From positions 1,612,001 to 1,676,000 of the forward strand of contig CP044131.1 of assembly GCA_008727115.1 (NCBI GenBank): a DNA stretch of 64,000 bases, written 5' to 3'. Source of the stretch: Comamonas testosteroni (GTDB lineage Bacteria; Pseudomonadota; Gammaproteobacteria; Burkholderiales; Burkholderiaceae_C). The notes under the pieces were generated by a model, which was given only the letters and a program-made list of their open reading frames with translations, was not told where the DNA came from and did no database searches. Positions 1-8,264 of the stretch are shown here, in pieces (position 1 is the stretch's first letter; the number at the start of each line of letters is the position of its first letter). A program made the position numbers and the translations under genes.

Positions 1-1705
1 CTTGCAATGGGGCGGTGCTGCGGCGCTGGGGCTGTCGGGCTGCAAGCCTGCGGAGCCCCTGCTGGAGGATCTGCCCGGTGGCTTTACGGGTGTGGCGCTG
101 GAGCGCGGTCATAGTCTGCGCCCCTTTTGGCAGCGTCTGGCCCAGGGGCTTGAGCTGCCTGCACCTGCTGTAGTGCATCGTGCGCCTGTGGTGGTTGCGG
201 GTGGCGGTATGGCCGGATTGGCTGCGGCACGTGCGCTGGAGTTGGCGGGCGTGCAAGGCGCCGCCTTGCTGGATACCCAGGCTGCCATGGGCGGCAACAG
301 TCAGGGTGGGCAGCTCAAAGGCATTTCCTGCCCATTGGGCGCGCACTATCTGCCTGTGCCCGGAGACGATGCCTACGAGGTGCAGGACTGGCTGGAAGAG
401 CTGGGTGTGCGCCAGCGTGTGGCTGGCCGTTGGCGCTATGACGAGCGCTATCTGTGCCATAGTCCGCAGGAGCGGCTGTACTGGCAAGGCAACTGGCATG
501 AGGGCTTGCTGCCCGTACAGGGAGTAAGCCAGCGCACGCTGGATCAATATGCCTTGTTTGAAAAGCTGGTTGGAGCGGCGATGGGTGCTGCGCGCTTTGC
601 CATGCCATCGATTCGAGTCTGGCAGCGAGCAGGGCAGCTTCCCCCCTCTCATGCCGAACTGGATGCCCAGCGCTTTGACCACTGGCTGGCGGCTCAGGGG
701 CTGGATGACGAGTGCCTGCTCTGGTATCTGGACTACAGTTGCCGCGATGATTTCGGTGCCGGGCTGGGCAGGGTGTCCGCATGGGCGGGTATTCATTATT
801 TCGCCAGTCGCCACGGCTTTCATGCACCGCGCCTGCAGCTTGAGCATGACAGTGCTGACGAGGGCGAGCAGGTGCTGACCTGGCCTCAAGGAAATGGCTG
901 GCTGAGCCAGCAGTTGGTGGCAAGGTTGAAGGCCACACATCTGCAGACGGACTGCAGCGTGCTCGCCATCACGGAAGATGCGGGCGGCGTGCAGGTCGAT
1001 ACCTGGCACCATGGCCGCCAGCAGCTTGAGCGCTGGCTGGCTGGGCATTGCGTGGTGGCGCTGCCCACTTTTGTGGCGTCACGCGTGCTGCGCAACGCCC
1101 CTGATTTTCTGCGGATGGTGGCGACGCGGCTGGACTGGGCGCCCTGGCTGGTGGCCAATATTCATATTGATCACCCGCTGGCGGACTATCCTGGCGCAGA
1201 ACCCGCTTGGGACAATGTGCTGTACCGCGATAGCAATGTCGGTGGCCTGGGCTATGTGGATGCGGGCAATCAGCGGCTGGATCGAGTCAGTCGCCAGCCT
1301 ACGGTGCTCAGTTATTACCAGGCTTTGGGCGATTGGGGCGATGGCCGCAGGCAGTTGCTGGAGCAGCCCTTTGCCTTTTGGCGTGACCGGATTGTGAAGA
1401 CGCTGAGTGAGCCACATCCTGATTTGCTGCGGCGGGCGATACGCATGGAGATTAGCCGCTATGGTCACGCCATGGCGATCCCGCGCCCCGGAGATCAGAA
1501 GATCTTGAGTGAAATTGGCCTCAAATTCAATCAGGTAAAGCGCAAGCAGCTATCGAATGGGGAGCGTTTCAGTGCATTGCCTACGCCGGCAACAACGCGT
1601 CTGAGCTTCGCGCATTCGGACTGGGCGGGCTATTCGGTATTGGAGGAGGCCTTCACGCGGGGGCACCATGCCGGTCTGATCGCTGCTGCTGGCCTGGGCG
1701 GGTAG
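1..1705 (+). CDS. FAD-dependent amine-oxidase-like oxidoreductase (5' end cut by window)
   Basis: The frame is already open at base 2, so the true start lies upstream. The first visible residues (LQWGGAAALGLSGC) look like the hydrophobic part and lipobox of an exported, possibly Tat-dependent, lipoprotein signal whose twin-arginine part would be off the window. About 65 codons in, a Rossmann dinucleotide-binding motif (VVVAGGGMAGLAAA) appears, followed by MGGN, as in FAD-containing amine-oxidase-like flavoproteins. The C-terminal region has GHAMAIPRPG and a final HSDWAGYSVLEEAF segment, where this family completes its FAD site. The substrate cannot be told from sequence. Codons covering 1512-1553 coincide with a dispersed 42-bp repeat that is otherwise intergenic here, so about 14 residues near EIGLKFNQVKRKQL look like a repeat-derived insertion. 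Confidence 0.75.
   Translation, partial: LQWGGAAALGLSGCKPAEPLLEDLPGGFTGVALERGHSLRPFWQRLAQGLELPAPAVVHRAPVVVAGGGMAGLAAARALELAGVQGAALLDTQAAMGGNSQGGQLKGISCPLGAHYLPVPGDDAYEVQDWLEELGVRQRVAGRWRYDERYLCHSPQERLYWQGNWHEGLLPVQGVSQRTLDQYALFEKLVGAAMGAARFAMPSIRVWQRAGQLPPSHAELDAQRFDHWLAAQGLDDECLLWYLDYSCRDDFGAGLGRVSAWAGIHYFASRHGFHAPRLQLEHDSADEGEQVLTWPQGNGWLSQQLVARLKATHLQTDCSVLAITEDAGGVQVDTWHHGRQQLERWLAGHCVVALPTFVASRVLRNAPDFLRMVATRLDWAPWLVANIHIDHPLADYPGAEPAWDNVLYRDSNVGGLGYVDAGNQRLDRVSRQPTVLSYYQALGDWGDGRRQLLEQPFAFWRDRIVKTLSEPHPDLLRRAIRMEISRYGHAMAIPRPGDQKILSEIGLKFNQVKRKQLSNGERFSALPTPATTRLSFAHSDWAGYSVLEEAFTRGHHAGLIAAAGLGG
1512..1553 (-). repeat. 42-bp dispersed repeat, copy inside a coding region
   Basis: On the minus strand this reads ATAGCTGCTTGCGCTT, then 13 variable bases, then ATTTGAGG and a T/A-rich end. 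It aligns without gaps to copies at 14153, 17533, 22170, 32490, 42924, 48461 and 57149. It is the only clear copy that is wholly translated, as part of the FAD oxidoreductase gene. Confidence 0.65.
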
Positions 1706-1734
1706 TTTGGCTTGAAAAAAGCCTGTCAAGAGCA

Positions 1735-2727
1735 TTAATGGCGGCTGCCTGGCAGCTTGACGACGCGATATAGCTCGGCGTTGCCGCGTGCGCTGTGGAT
1801 GCCCAGCTGAGCCATGGAGCGCAAATCGAGGTCCAGTGTCAGTGACGAGCGCGCCAGCGCGGAAGTGATGGCGGGCCTGCGCCCGTCCAGGTGCCAGATA
1901 GGCGGGTAGAGGCTGTCTCCATCGCGGTCGATGACGCTGGCAATCTGCGGCTCATCCAGGCTTCGACCACGGCGCAACACGACAGCGACTTCACCGTTGT
2001 CCAACTGAACATAGGTACCAGGAGGGTAAAGACCCACCACATCAATCAAGGCCTGTTTGACTTCATCGGCGTATTGGCCGTCCTGTTGCAGGACCTGCAG
2101 GGATTCGGTGGCAGAGCGGCCGCTACGGGTCTTGCGTGGACTGATCAGCGCGGCATAGCGGTCCACGGTGCCCAGAATCCTAACCAGCCGCTCCAAGGGC
2201 TGAAGCTGGCTCAGCGGAGCGGGCGGCAGCACGGCATGGTGGTATTGAACGGTATCAAGCCACAGTGGATCGCGCACGAGCAAGCGCTCCAGTGTCAGAC
2301 GTCCATCCATAGGGTGTTGCTTGACGGCATATGCTTGTTGGCTGCTAAGCGGAGTGCGCTGTTCGGCCAGCTGGTTTTGCAGCGTGGTCATGCCAATGTT
2401 CATGGTCAACGCCGCCTGAATCAGCGTATTGCGCTCTCCTTGGGGAAGGTGCAAGGCCTTGGCCAGAATGTGGCAGAGCCCGGCGCAGATCACCGCGTGA
2501 GAGGGGCTGTAGCCCACCGTGGTGGAGCTGGCGCGCTGAAACATCAGATACAAGGCTGCATCGCTGTCCTGGGTGATGAGGTCTTGCAGCCAGCGGTCCA
2601 GTTGCTCCAGCTTGACGGTAAAGCCGGGGATGTGCAGCGGCTGGGTCAGCAAGACGGCAAGTGCCGACTCCAGGTCGGACCACAGGCCCAGCAGGTCTTC
2701 GTAAGGATCGTCGTAGCGTGCATGCAT
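1735..2727 (-). CDS. HD-domain (HD-GYP-related) protein with degenerate metal site
   Basis: 330 residues. The fold pattern follows the HD-GYP phosphohydrolases that hydrolyse cyclic di-GMP: a helix with His77, a second helix ending at the usual HD position, a His at 138 and a His pair at 163-164. Where active proteins have LLHDMGK this one has LTMNIGM (Met109-Asn110), and after the His pair the Glu and the GYP loop are absent (HHAVLPP). I infer a catalytically dead or purely regulatory or binding protein. The C-terminal part (LYPPGTYVQLDNGEVAVV) closely resembles the end of the intact relative encoded at 60829-62064. It stands alone, convergent with the oxidoreductase and 23 nt downstream of the aspartic protease gene on the same strand. 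Confidence 0.75.
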   Translation of the reverse strand: MHARYDDPYEDLLGLWSDLESALAVLLTQPLHIPGFTVKLEQLDRWLQDLITQDSDAALYLMFQRASSTTVGYSPSHAVICAGLCHILAKALHLPQGERNTLIQAALTMNIGMTTLQNQLAEQRTPLSSQQAYAVKQHPMDGRLTLERLLVRDPLWLDTVQYHHAVLPPAPLSQLQPLERLVRILGTVDRYAALISPRKTRSGRSATESLQVLQQDGQYADEVKQALIDVVGLYPPGTYVQLDNGEVAVVLRRGRSLDEPQIASVIDRDGDSLYPPIWHLDGRRPAITSALARSSLTLDLDLRSMAQLGIHSARGNAELYRVVKLPGSRH

Positions 2728-2750
2728 TGGGGAAGTGACGCCAGGAGGAC

Positions 2751-3503
2751 TCAGTTCTTCTTTAGCACCATTTCATTGCCCTTGCGGGTCATCTGAAACT
2801 GGGTCAGCAGATTGTTGCCCAGCAGCACATAAGGCATGGACTCGGGGGCGACCACGGCTTCTATGTCGTAGACCTCCATCTCCCCGATCTTGACGCTGCT
2901 GAGCTTGAGTCGCCAGCCCTGGGCCGTGCCATTGGCAGTGCGCATCAGAACCGGAGTGCCTTGCTGGTAGGCCAGGCCCATGCGATCAGCGTCTGCGCGT
3001 CCAATTGCGATGGTGCTGGCACCGGTGTCGACCATGTACTGCATGGTCTTGCCGTTGATGTAGCCGCGATTGACAAAATGGCCACGCGCATCGGCTATCA
3101 GCACGAGCTGGTCTGATCGAGCCGTGCCGTTGGCGCCGCCGCGGCTGCCGACGCTGACGGGGGCCTCGCCCAGGCGCAAAGACTGCCTTTGTCCCTTGAT
3201 CTCCACCACTGCGGAGTCACCGCCGACCTGCAGCAGGCGCACCTCCTTGTGGCTTTCGTTAACCGCAAGCGCCTTGGGGGCGCTGCCATCAATGACCAGC
3301 AAGGCTTTGTTGCCGAGCACGCCACTCAACGCCACAGACTGCGCCCAGGCTCCGCCGGCTGCCAATGTAAGTGCCAGCATGAATCCGGTGCGACCCAGGC
3401 GCGCAGTCGCGCACAAGGGTGGCTGGGCCTCTTTGTATGCGTTGACCCTCTCCTGCGCTGTGCAAGAGGAGAGGTCGGAGGGGCGGCTCAGGAGGCGCTG
3501 CAT
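2751..3503 (-). CDS. Retropepsin-like aspartic protease, exported
   Basis: Up to 250 residues. The core VDTGAS is the catalytic Asp-Thr/Ser-Gly motif of single-domain retropepsin-like (clan AA) proteases; the matching downstream strand is VLLGNNLL. A hydrophobic stretch ending AGGAWAQS (about residues 40-56) is a signal peptide or anchor, so the protein should act in the periplasm or at the inner-membrane face. The ATG directly abuts the TAA of yajQ, but about 40 polar residues precede the hydrophobic segment, so a start nearer to it is possible. Substrate unknown. Probably co-transcribed with yajQ. Confidence 0.8.
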   Translation of the reverse strand: MQRLLSRPSDLSSCTAQERVNAYKEAQPPLCATARLGRTGFMLALTLAAGGAWAQSVALSGVLGNKALLVIDGSAPKALAVNESHKEVRLLQVGGDSAVVEIKGQRQSLRLGEAPVSVGSRGGANGTARSDQLVLIADARGHFVNRGYINGKTMQYMVDTGASTIAIGRADADRMGLAYQQGTPVLMRTANGTAQGWRLKLSSVKIGEMEVYDIEAVVAPESMPYVLLGNNLLTQFQMTRKGNEMVLKKN

Positions 3504-3989
3504 TTAGTCGCGGAAGTTATTGAAGGACAGAGGATGCTCTGCCAGGTCCTTGCGGATCAGGGCCATTGCGGCTTGCAGGTCGTCACGCTTGGCTCCGGTG
3601 ATGCGAACTTTGTCTTCCTGAATGGCCGCCTGCACCTTGAGCTTGCTTTCCTTCATCATCTTCTGGATCTTCTTGGCCAGCTCGGACTCGATGCCGTTCT
3701 TGACCTTGATGACTTGCTTGACCTTGTCGCCACCAATTTTCTGAGCCTTTTGGATGTCCAGGAAACGCACGTCCACATTGCGCTTGGTCAGCTTGTTACG
3801 CAGCAGGTCTTCGACTTGCTGCAGCTGGAACTCGGCATCGCCAAACATGGTGATTTCCTTGTCCTTGAGTTCCACGGCAGCCGAGGTGCCCTTGAAGTCG
3901 AAGCGGGTGCCAATTTCCTTGGTAGCGTTGTCGACGGCGTTCTTCACTTCGACGAAATCGGCTTCGCAAACAGTGTCAAAAGAAGGCAT
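3504..3989 (-). CDS. yajQ: YajQ-family nucleotide (cyclic-di-GMP) binding protein
   Basis: 161 residues, the normal family length, and recognisable end to end: N-terminal [22 protein letters not shown], central [19 protein letters not shown] and C-terminal end LSFNNFRD. YajQ proteins consist of two similar small alpha/beta domains; relatives in Xanthomonas and Pseudomonas bind cyclic di-GMP and modulate transcription factors. Together with the HD-domain gene downstream and the GGDEF-EAL pair at the other end of the window it is a third cyclic-di-GMP-related gene, though not adjacent to the pair. It is divergent from murB, with about 100 nt between the two starts. Confidence 0.93.
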   Translation of the reverse strand: MPSFDTVCEADFVEVKNAVDNATKEIGTRFDFKGTSAAVELKDKEITMFGDAEFQLQQVEDLLRNKLTKRNVDVRFLDIQKAQKIGGDKVKQVIKVKNGIESELAKKIQKMMKESKLKVQAAIQEDKVRITGAKRDDLQAAMALIRKDLAEHPLSFNNFRD

Positions 3990-4092
3990 GTTTTATTCCT
4001 ATCAATATCAGAGCAGTAAACGGCTGCAGTGCGTCTGGCCGTGATCTGGTATTTCCCAGCAGGGCCTCAGGCGCAGTGCGACAATTGCAAGG

Positions 4093-5190
4093 ATGTTAGT
4101 CGAGAAAAATGTACCCCTGCAGCATTGCAACACCTTTGGCATTGCTGCGCGTGCTGAAACACTGGTGCGTATCCGTAGCCAGGACGATATTCGCCAGTTT
4201 CTGGCCGATCCGCTATGGGGTCGCCAACCGGTGTTTGTTCTCGGTGGAGGCAGCAATGTCGTGCTGACTGGCGACGTGGCTCCTGTAGTGCTCAAGATGG
4301 AGATCATGGGCATGCGGCTGCTGCGTGAAACCGACAAGCACTGGATTGTCGAGATCGGTGCCGGAGAGCGCTGGCATGACATGGTGGCCTGGACGCTGGC
4401 TCAGGGCTACACGGGGCTGGAGAACATGGCGCTGATTCCTGGCACGGTGGGTGCGGCTCCTGTGCAAAATATTGGTGCTTACGGACTGGAGCTGCAGGAT
4501 CGCTTCGACTCTCTGGACGCTGTGGATCTGGTGAGCGGAGAGCAGTTCAGTCTCAATGCGGCGCAATGTGCGTTTGGCTACCGGGACTCGGTGTTCAAGC
4601 ATGTTCCGGCCCAGCCCAGGTATTGGCCCGTGACGGGCTCGGCAGGGCTTCCTCGAGGCCTGGGTCTGAAGGGGCGAGCAGTCATTACGCATGTGCGTCT
4701 GGCATTGCCTAAAAACTGGAAGCCGGATCTTGGCTACCTCGACTTGCAGCGCAAGCAAGCCGAAAAAGGCATTGAGCATCCCAATGCTCAGCAGATCTTT
4801 GAGTGGGTGTGCGAGATTCGCAGTGCCAAGTTGCCGGACCCAGAAGTGATCGGTAATGCGGGCAGCTTCTTCAAGAATCCGACGGTCACGCCGGATCAGT
4901 GCGCAGACATCATTGCGCGCGAGCCCAAGATTGTTCATTACCCCATGGATGATGGGTCTATCAAGCTGGCTGCCGGCTGGCTGATCGATGCTTGTGGGTG
5001 GAAAGGCAAGACCATGGGGCGAGCCGGAGTCTACGACAGACAGGCGCTGGTGTTGGTCAATCGTGGGGATCGTCACAGTGCCGAGGGCAGCGTGACGGGG
5101 GGGGAGGTCATGACATTGGCTGGAGCGATTCAGACCAGTGTTTATGAGCGCTTTGGAATTCGCTTGGAGCCTGAGCCCATCGTGATCTGA
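4093..5190 (+). CDS. murB: UDP-N-acetylmuramate dehydrogenase MurB
   Basis: 365 residues. Reduces UDP-N-acetylglucosamine enolpyruvate to UDP-N-acetylmuramate with NADPH and FAD in cytoplasmic peptidoglycan precursor synthesis. Visible family marks are NTFGIAA near the N-terminus, the FAD-binding GGGSNVV (about residues 51-57), IPGTVGAAPVQNIGAYG, the catalytic GNAGSFFKNP loop and a full C-terminal domain of the E. coli (type I) class. ATG at 4093 follows AAGGATG with a short spacing. The gene ends in a bidirectional hairpin terminator at 5206-5233. Confidence 0.95.
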   Translation: MLVEKNVPLQHCNTFGIAARAETLVRIRSQDDIRQFLADPLWGRQPVFVLGGGSNVVLTGDVAPVVLKMEIMGMRLLRETDKHWIVEIGAGERWHDMVAWTLAQGYTGLENMALIPGTVGAAPVQNIGAYGLELQDRFDSLDAVDLVSGEQFSLNAAQCAFGYRDSVFKHVPAQPRYWPVTGSAGLPRGLGLKGRAVITHVRLALPKNWKPDLGYLDLQRKQAEKGIEHPNAQQIFEWVCEIRSAKLPDPEVIGNAGSFFKNPTVTPDQCADIIAREPKIVHYPMDDGSIKLAAGWLIDACGWKGKTMGRAGVYDRQALVLVNRGDRHSAEGSVTGGEVMTLAGAIQTSVYERFGIRLEPEPIVI

Positions 5191-5205
5191 GGAGCTATGG
5201 GCAGA

Positions 5206-5234
5206 AAAAATGGAGCCGAAAGGCTCCATTTTTG
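5206..5234. terminator. Bidirectional terminator murB / small exported protein
   Basis: Perfect 12-bp stem AAAAATGGAGCC / GGCTCCATTTTT around a GAAA tetraloop, with T-runs readable on both strands. It separates two convergent genes. Confidence 0.88.
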
Positions 5235-5248
5235 TGGGCAAGAAATGG

Positions 5249-5722
5249 CTATTTCCAGAAGGCGGGGCGCAGCAAAATACCGGAAATTCGGTAGGTTGCC
5301 TTGGGCTCGACCGCCAGCTCCATGGGTACGAAGCCCTTTGTGCAATTGAGCAGAACGCTGGTTGCGATAGGAGAAGAGCTCTCCATACGGCCTGCAGGCT
5401 GGCAACTGCCGACACCAGTACGTACCGAGTCAAGTGCTTTCTGCACGGTGTCGATGGGAGAGTTCTTTAGGAACTCCTCGTTGAAGTTGCTGGCAGCCAG
5501 CTTGGACTTGCCATCTATGGCAGTGACTACTGCCTGCAGACGCTTGCGCAGCGCTGCATCAGCAGCAGCTGCATCCACAGTGGCAGGAGCTGCCTGAGGG
5601 GCGGCTTCGGATGGTACTTCTGCGGCGGGTGCGTCCGTTTGAGCCTGTGCAGAGGTCATCATGCCTGCGGATGCCAGAAGGGCGCTCAGGCAAAGAGCTG
5701 TGCTTGTTTGGGTGAGAGTCAC
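5249..5722 (-). CDS. Small exported protein of unknown function
   Basis: I place the start at GTG 5722, because GAAAGG sits 8 nt upstream and the following residues (VTLTQTSTALCLSALLASAG ending in SAQAQ) form a clean signal peptide. A longer open frame to 5929 lacks this support. The 157-residue product has an Ala/Pro/Glu-rich linker after the signal, then a helical region (LRKRLQAVVTAIDGKSKLAASN) and a conserved-looking C-terminus with two cysteines (GVGSCQPAG and LLNCTKGF) that could form a disulfide. I do not recognise a family. Location is probably periplasmic. Confidence 0.65.
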   Translation of the reverse strand: MTLTQTSTALCLSALLASAGMMTSAQAQTDAPAAEVPSEAAPQAAPATVDAAAADAALRKRLQAVVTAIDGKSKLAASNFNEEFLKNSPIDTVQKALDSVRTGVGSCQPAGRMESSSPIATSVLLNCTKGFVPMELAVEPKATYRISGILLRPAFWK

Positions 5723-5980
5723 TTGTTGAGCCTTTCGTCTAACAATGAAAGGCACTGTAAACCTTGTGCAAGCATTTGGGTGAGAGACAAGCGCTTGTTT
5801 TGTGAATGAGTGGCAAAGATTCAAAGCGAGTGTCAGAGGAGTAAGGCCTTGGCTCCGGTGGCGGTCCAGTACTGTGTCAGGGTTACTGCCCGCCGATGAG
5901 CCTTGTGCACTGCCTAAAATCTGTTGCACTGCAATAGATCAACGGATGACGGGGCAGGCCCCCAAGATAAAGGACTTGCA

Positions 5981-6526
5981 ATGCAAGAAAGCAAAGATAG
6001 CAAAGCTGGTGAAGGCCAGGCGAGCAATCAACGCATCATCAAGAAGTATCCCAATCGTCGTCTGTACGATACCAATACCTCTTCATACATCACTTTGGCC
6101 GAGGTCAAGCAACTGGTCATGGAGAGCGAGCCCGTGCTGATACGGGATGCCAAGACCAATGAAGACCTGACTCGCTCCATCCTGCTGCAGATCATTCTGG
6201 AGGAAGAGGCGGGCGGTGCTCCCATGTTTTCGGAAGCCATGCTGGCCAACATCATCCGTTTTTACGGACATGCCATGCAGGGCTTTATGGGTGTCTACAT
6301 TGAAAAAAATGTGCAGATGTTCACGGACTTTCAGAGCAAGCTTGCCAACTCCTCGCAAGGATTGAGTCCGGATGCCTGGAAGCAGTTCATGAGCATGCAG
6401 CCTCAGGCCATGCAGGGTCTGATGGGGGGGTATATGGAGCAGTCTCAGAACATGTTCACCCAAATGCAGGAGCAGGTGCAAAAACAGACCGAGCAAATGC
6501 TGGGGGTGTTTGGTATCAAGCGCTGA
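5981..6526 (+). CDS. phaR: Polyhydroxyalkanoate synthesis repressor PhaR
   Basis: 181 residues from ATG 5981, which has AAAGGA six bases upstream; an in-frame extension to 5924 lacks a ribosome site. The N-terminal DNA/polymer-binding domain is typical (IIKKYPNRRLYDTNTSSYIT, LAEVKQLV, VLIRDAKTNEDLTRSILLQI), followed by the PHB-accumulation regulatory region and a Gln/Met-rich amphipathic tail. PhaR represses phasin genes and its own gene, and is released when it binds nascent polyhydroxybutyrate granules. No pha biosynthesis gene is adjacent, which is usual in some Comamonadaceae. Confidence 0.93.
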   Translation: MQESKDSKAGEGQASNQRIIKKYPNRRLYDTNTSSYITLAEVKQLVMESEPVLIRDAKTNEDLTRSILLQIILEEEAGGAPMFSEAMLANIIRFYGHAMQGFMGVYIEKNVQMFTDFQSKLANSSQGLSPDAWKQFMSMQPQAMQGLMGGYMEQSQNMFTQMQEQVQKQTEQMLGVFGIKR

Positions 6527-6554
6527 GCGCAAAGCGCAAAGCGCAAAGCGCAAA
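6527..6554 (+). repeat. Four tandem copies of GCGCAAA
   Basis: Four exact 7-bp units begin inside the phaR stop-codon region and end just before the phaR terminator. Such short arrays are prone to slippage. Confidence 0.85.
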
Positions 6555-6563
6555 TCTATCAAG

Positions 6564-6585
6564 CGGGCCTTAGGGCCCGTTTTTT
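6564..6585 (+). terminator. phaR terminator
   Basis: Stem CGGGCC / GGCCCG with loop TTAG, followed by six T. Confidence 0.88.
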
Positions 6586-6761
6586 ATGCCCCCTCATGCT
6601 TTTTTGGGTGACAGGGCTATCTAGTCTTATTTGACGATGTATCACTGATGAGGTGGTCGAACAATGGTTTCGTCCCTGCAAGAGCGTTGATGAAAAAGCC
6701 GCAGAGGATGTGAATGTTCGATAGAAGAGATGCATCGCAGATGTGTCAAAGGAGACTGAGG

Positions 6762-8141
6762 ATGACGGTAGGAATGGGGCCGCGCGTACTGGTGGCCTGT
6801 GCAGCGACGGTGTTGATGGGTTCGGTGTGGGCAAAGGCGACGCCCGAAGAGGTTGCAAAGCTTGGCAAGTCGCTGACTTGCACGGGTGGAGAAAAAGCAG
6901 GCACGGCCAGCGGAGTGCCTGAGTTCACAGGTAAATGGCTGGGTACGCCCCCCGGTATTCAGTACGCCGCTCATTCTGGTCAGCATCCTGTCGATCCTTA
7001 CGCCAGTGAAAAGCCGCTGTTCACGATCACGACGGAAAATCTGAGTCAATACGCCGAGCGGCTGACTGAGGGCCAGAAGGCCATGTTTGCGCGTTATCCC
7101 AAGACCTATCGCATTCCTGTGTATCAGGGGCATCGTGACTTCCGCTTTGCTGATGCAGTGTGTGCAGCTGCCAGGAAGAATGCAGAGAGCGCCGTATTGA
7201 ATGCAGATGGGCTGGGTACGAGCGGAGCAGTCAAGGGAGCCTTGCCCTTCCCCATCCCCAAGAGCGGGCTTGAGCTGGCCTTCAATAACTTGCTGCCATC
7301 GCGTGCTTTCACAGAGCACACTCTGCGAGACAACGCCAATGTGCTGGCGGATGGCAGTATCGTCTGGGGTCGTGCCGACAACAAGGCATTCAGCCAGGTC
7401 AATGATCCCGCCAATGTTGGGCAGCCGCTGGCCAGCCCCATGTCTCAGGGGACGAACGTCGTCAAGTTGCCCGAGCGTGAGAAGGGGGGCGTGAGCGTGG
7501 TCTCGGAGCCCGTGGAGTTTGGCAAGGAAAAGCGCTTGGGCTGGAGTTATGACCCTGGCACTCGACGCGTGCGCCAGATTCCGGAATATGGCTTTGATCA
7601 GCCGCTGTCCGGAACCGGTGGCAAGCTGACCATTGATTCTGACCGTCTCTTCAATGGTTCGCCCATTCGCTACAACTGGAAGAACCTGGGCAAGAAGGAA
7701 ATCTATGTTCCTGCCAATGCCTACAAGGTCCACTCCAACACGGTGAAGTACGCAGATCTGCTCAAGCCTGGTCATGAAAATCCTGACTACATGCGCTATG
7801 AGTTGCGCCGTGTCTGGGTGCTGGAGGCTTCGCTCAAGGACGGCTATCGCCACATGTTCGGCAAGCGTGTGCTTTTTTTGGATGAGGATACCGGACAGGC
7901 GCTGATGAGCGACTACTACGACGTGCGCGGCCAGTTGTGGCTGCATGCGTTGGTCAATCACTACTATGCGTTTGATGCCAAGATCTGGCATGCGGGCACC
8001 AGCTTCTATCACGACCTGAACTCGGGGAGTTATGTTGCCTACAACCTGTTTCAGGAGCGTCCGCAGGGCCCGGTGCTGAACAAGGGCAATATGAATGCCT
8101 CCATGTTCACGCCCGAAGCGGCGCGCAACGCAGGCAATTAA
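6762..8141 (+). CDS. DUF1329-family exported protein
   Basis: I use ATG 6762, which has AGGAG seven bases upstream and begins a signal peptide (VLVACAATVLMGSVWAKA); 459 residues. The body matches DUF1329 proteins: an early ATPEEVAKLGKSLTCTGGEKAG block, repeated Trp/Tyr-rich beta segments, GWSYDPGTRRVRQIPEYGFD, YDVRGQLWLHALVNHYY and a C-terminal FTPEAARNAGN. These proteins are predicted to have an outer-membrane-associated beta fold related to lipoprotein carriers, and often occur beside steroid or alcohol oxidation genes. Function is unproven. It lies upstream of the hydroxysteroid dehydrogenase but is separated from it by a strong terminator, so co-expression is not required. Confidence 0.8.
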   Translation: MTVGMGPRVLVACAATVLMGSVWAKATPEEVAKLGKSLTCTGGEKAGTASGVPEFTGKWLGTPPGIQYAAHSGQHPVDPYASEKPLFTITTENLSQYAERLTEGQKAMFARYPKTYRIPVYQGHRDFRFADAVCAAARKNAESAVLNADGLGTSGAVKGALPFPIPKSGLELAFNNLLPSRAFTEHTLRDNANVLADGSIVWGRADNKAFSQVNDPANVGQPLASPMSQGTNVVKLPEREKGGVSVVSEPVEFGKEKRLGWSYDPGTRRVRQIPEYGFDQPLSGTGGKLTIDSDRLFNGSPIRYNWKNLGKKEIYVPANAYKVHSNTVKYADLLKPGHENPDYMRYELRRVWVLEASLKDGYRHMFGKRVLFLDEDTGQALMSDYYDVRGQLWLHALVNHYYAFDAKIWHAGTSFYHDLNSGSYVAYNLFQERPQGPVLNKGNMNASMFTPEAARNAGN

Positions 8142-8186
8142 GAAAAGAATGGATGGTGAAAGCTCTTGCAGCTTAGCCGTCGAAGC

Positions 8187-8212
8187 AGGAGGCGCTTTGC
8201 GCCTCCTTTTTT
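8187..8212 (+). terminator. Terminator between DUF1329 gene and steroid dehydrogenase
   Basis: Nine-bp stem AGGAGGCGC / GCGCCTCCT with a TTT loop, followed by a T-run. Confidence 0.9.
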
Positions 8213-8264
8213 GTAGGTGCTGAAAAGGCTGTCCAAGGCCTGAAGAAATCTAAAGGAGACATCA

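Noticed and set aside
5800-5929. Longer N-terminus of the small exported protein up to 5929
   Set aside because: The added residues have no signal-peptide character and lack a ribosome site; GTG 5722 has both.
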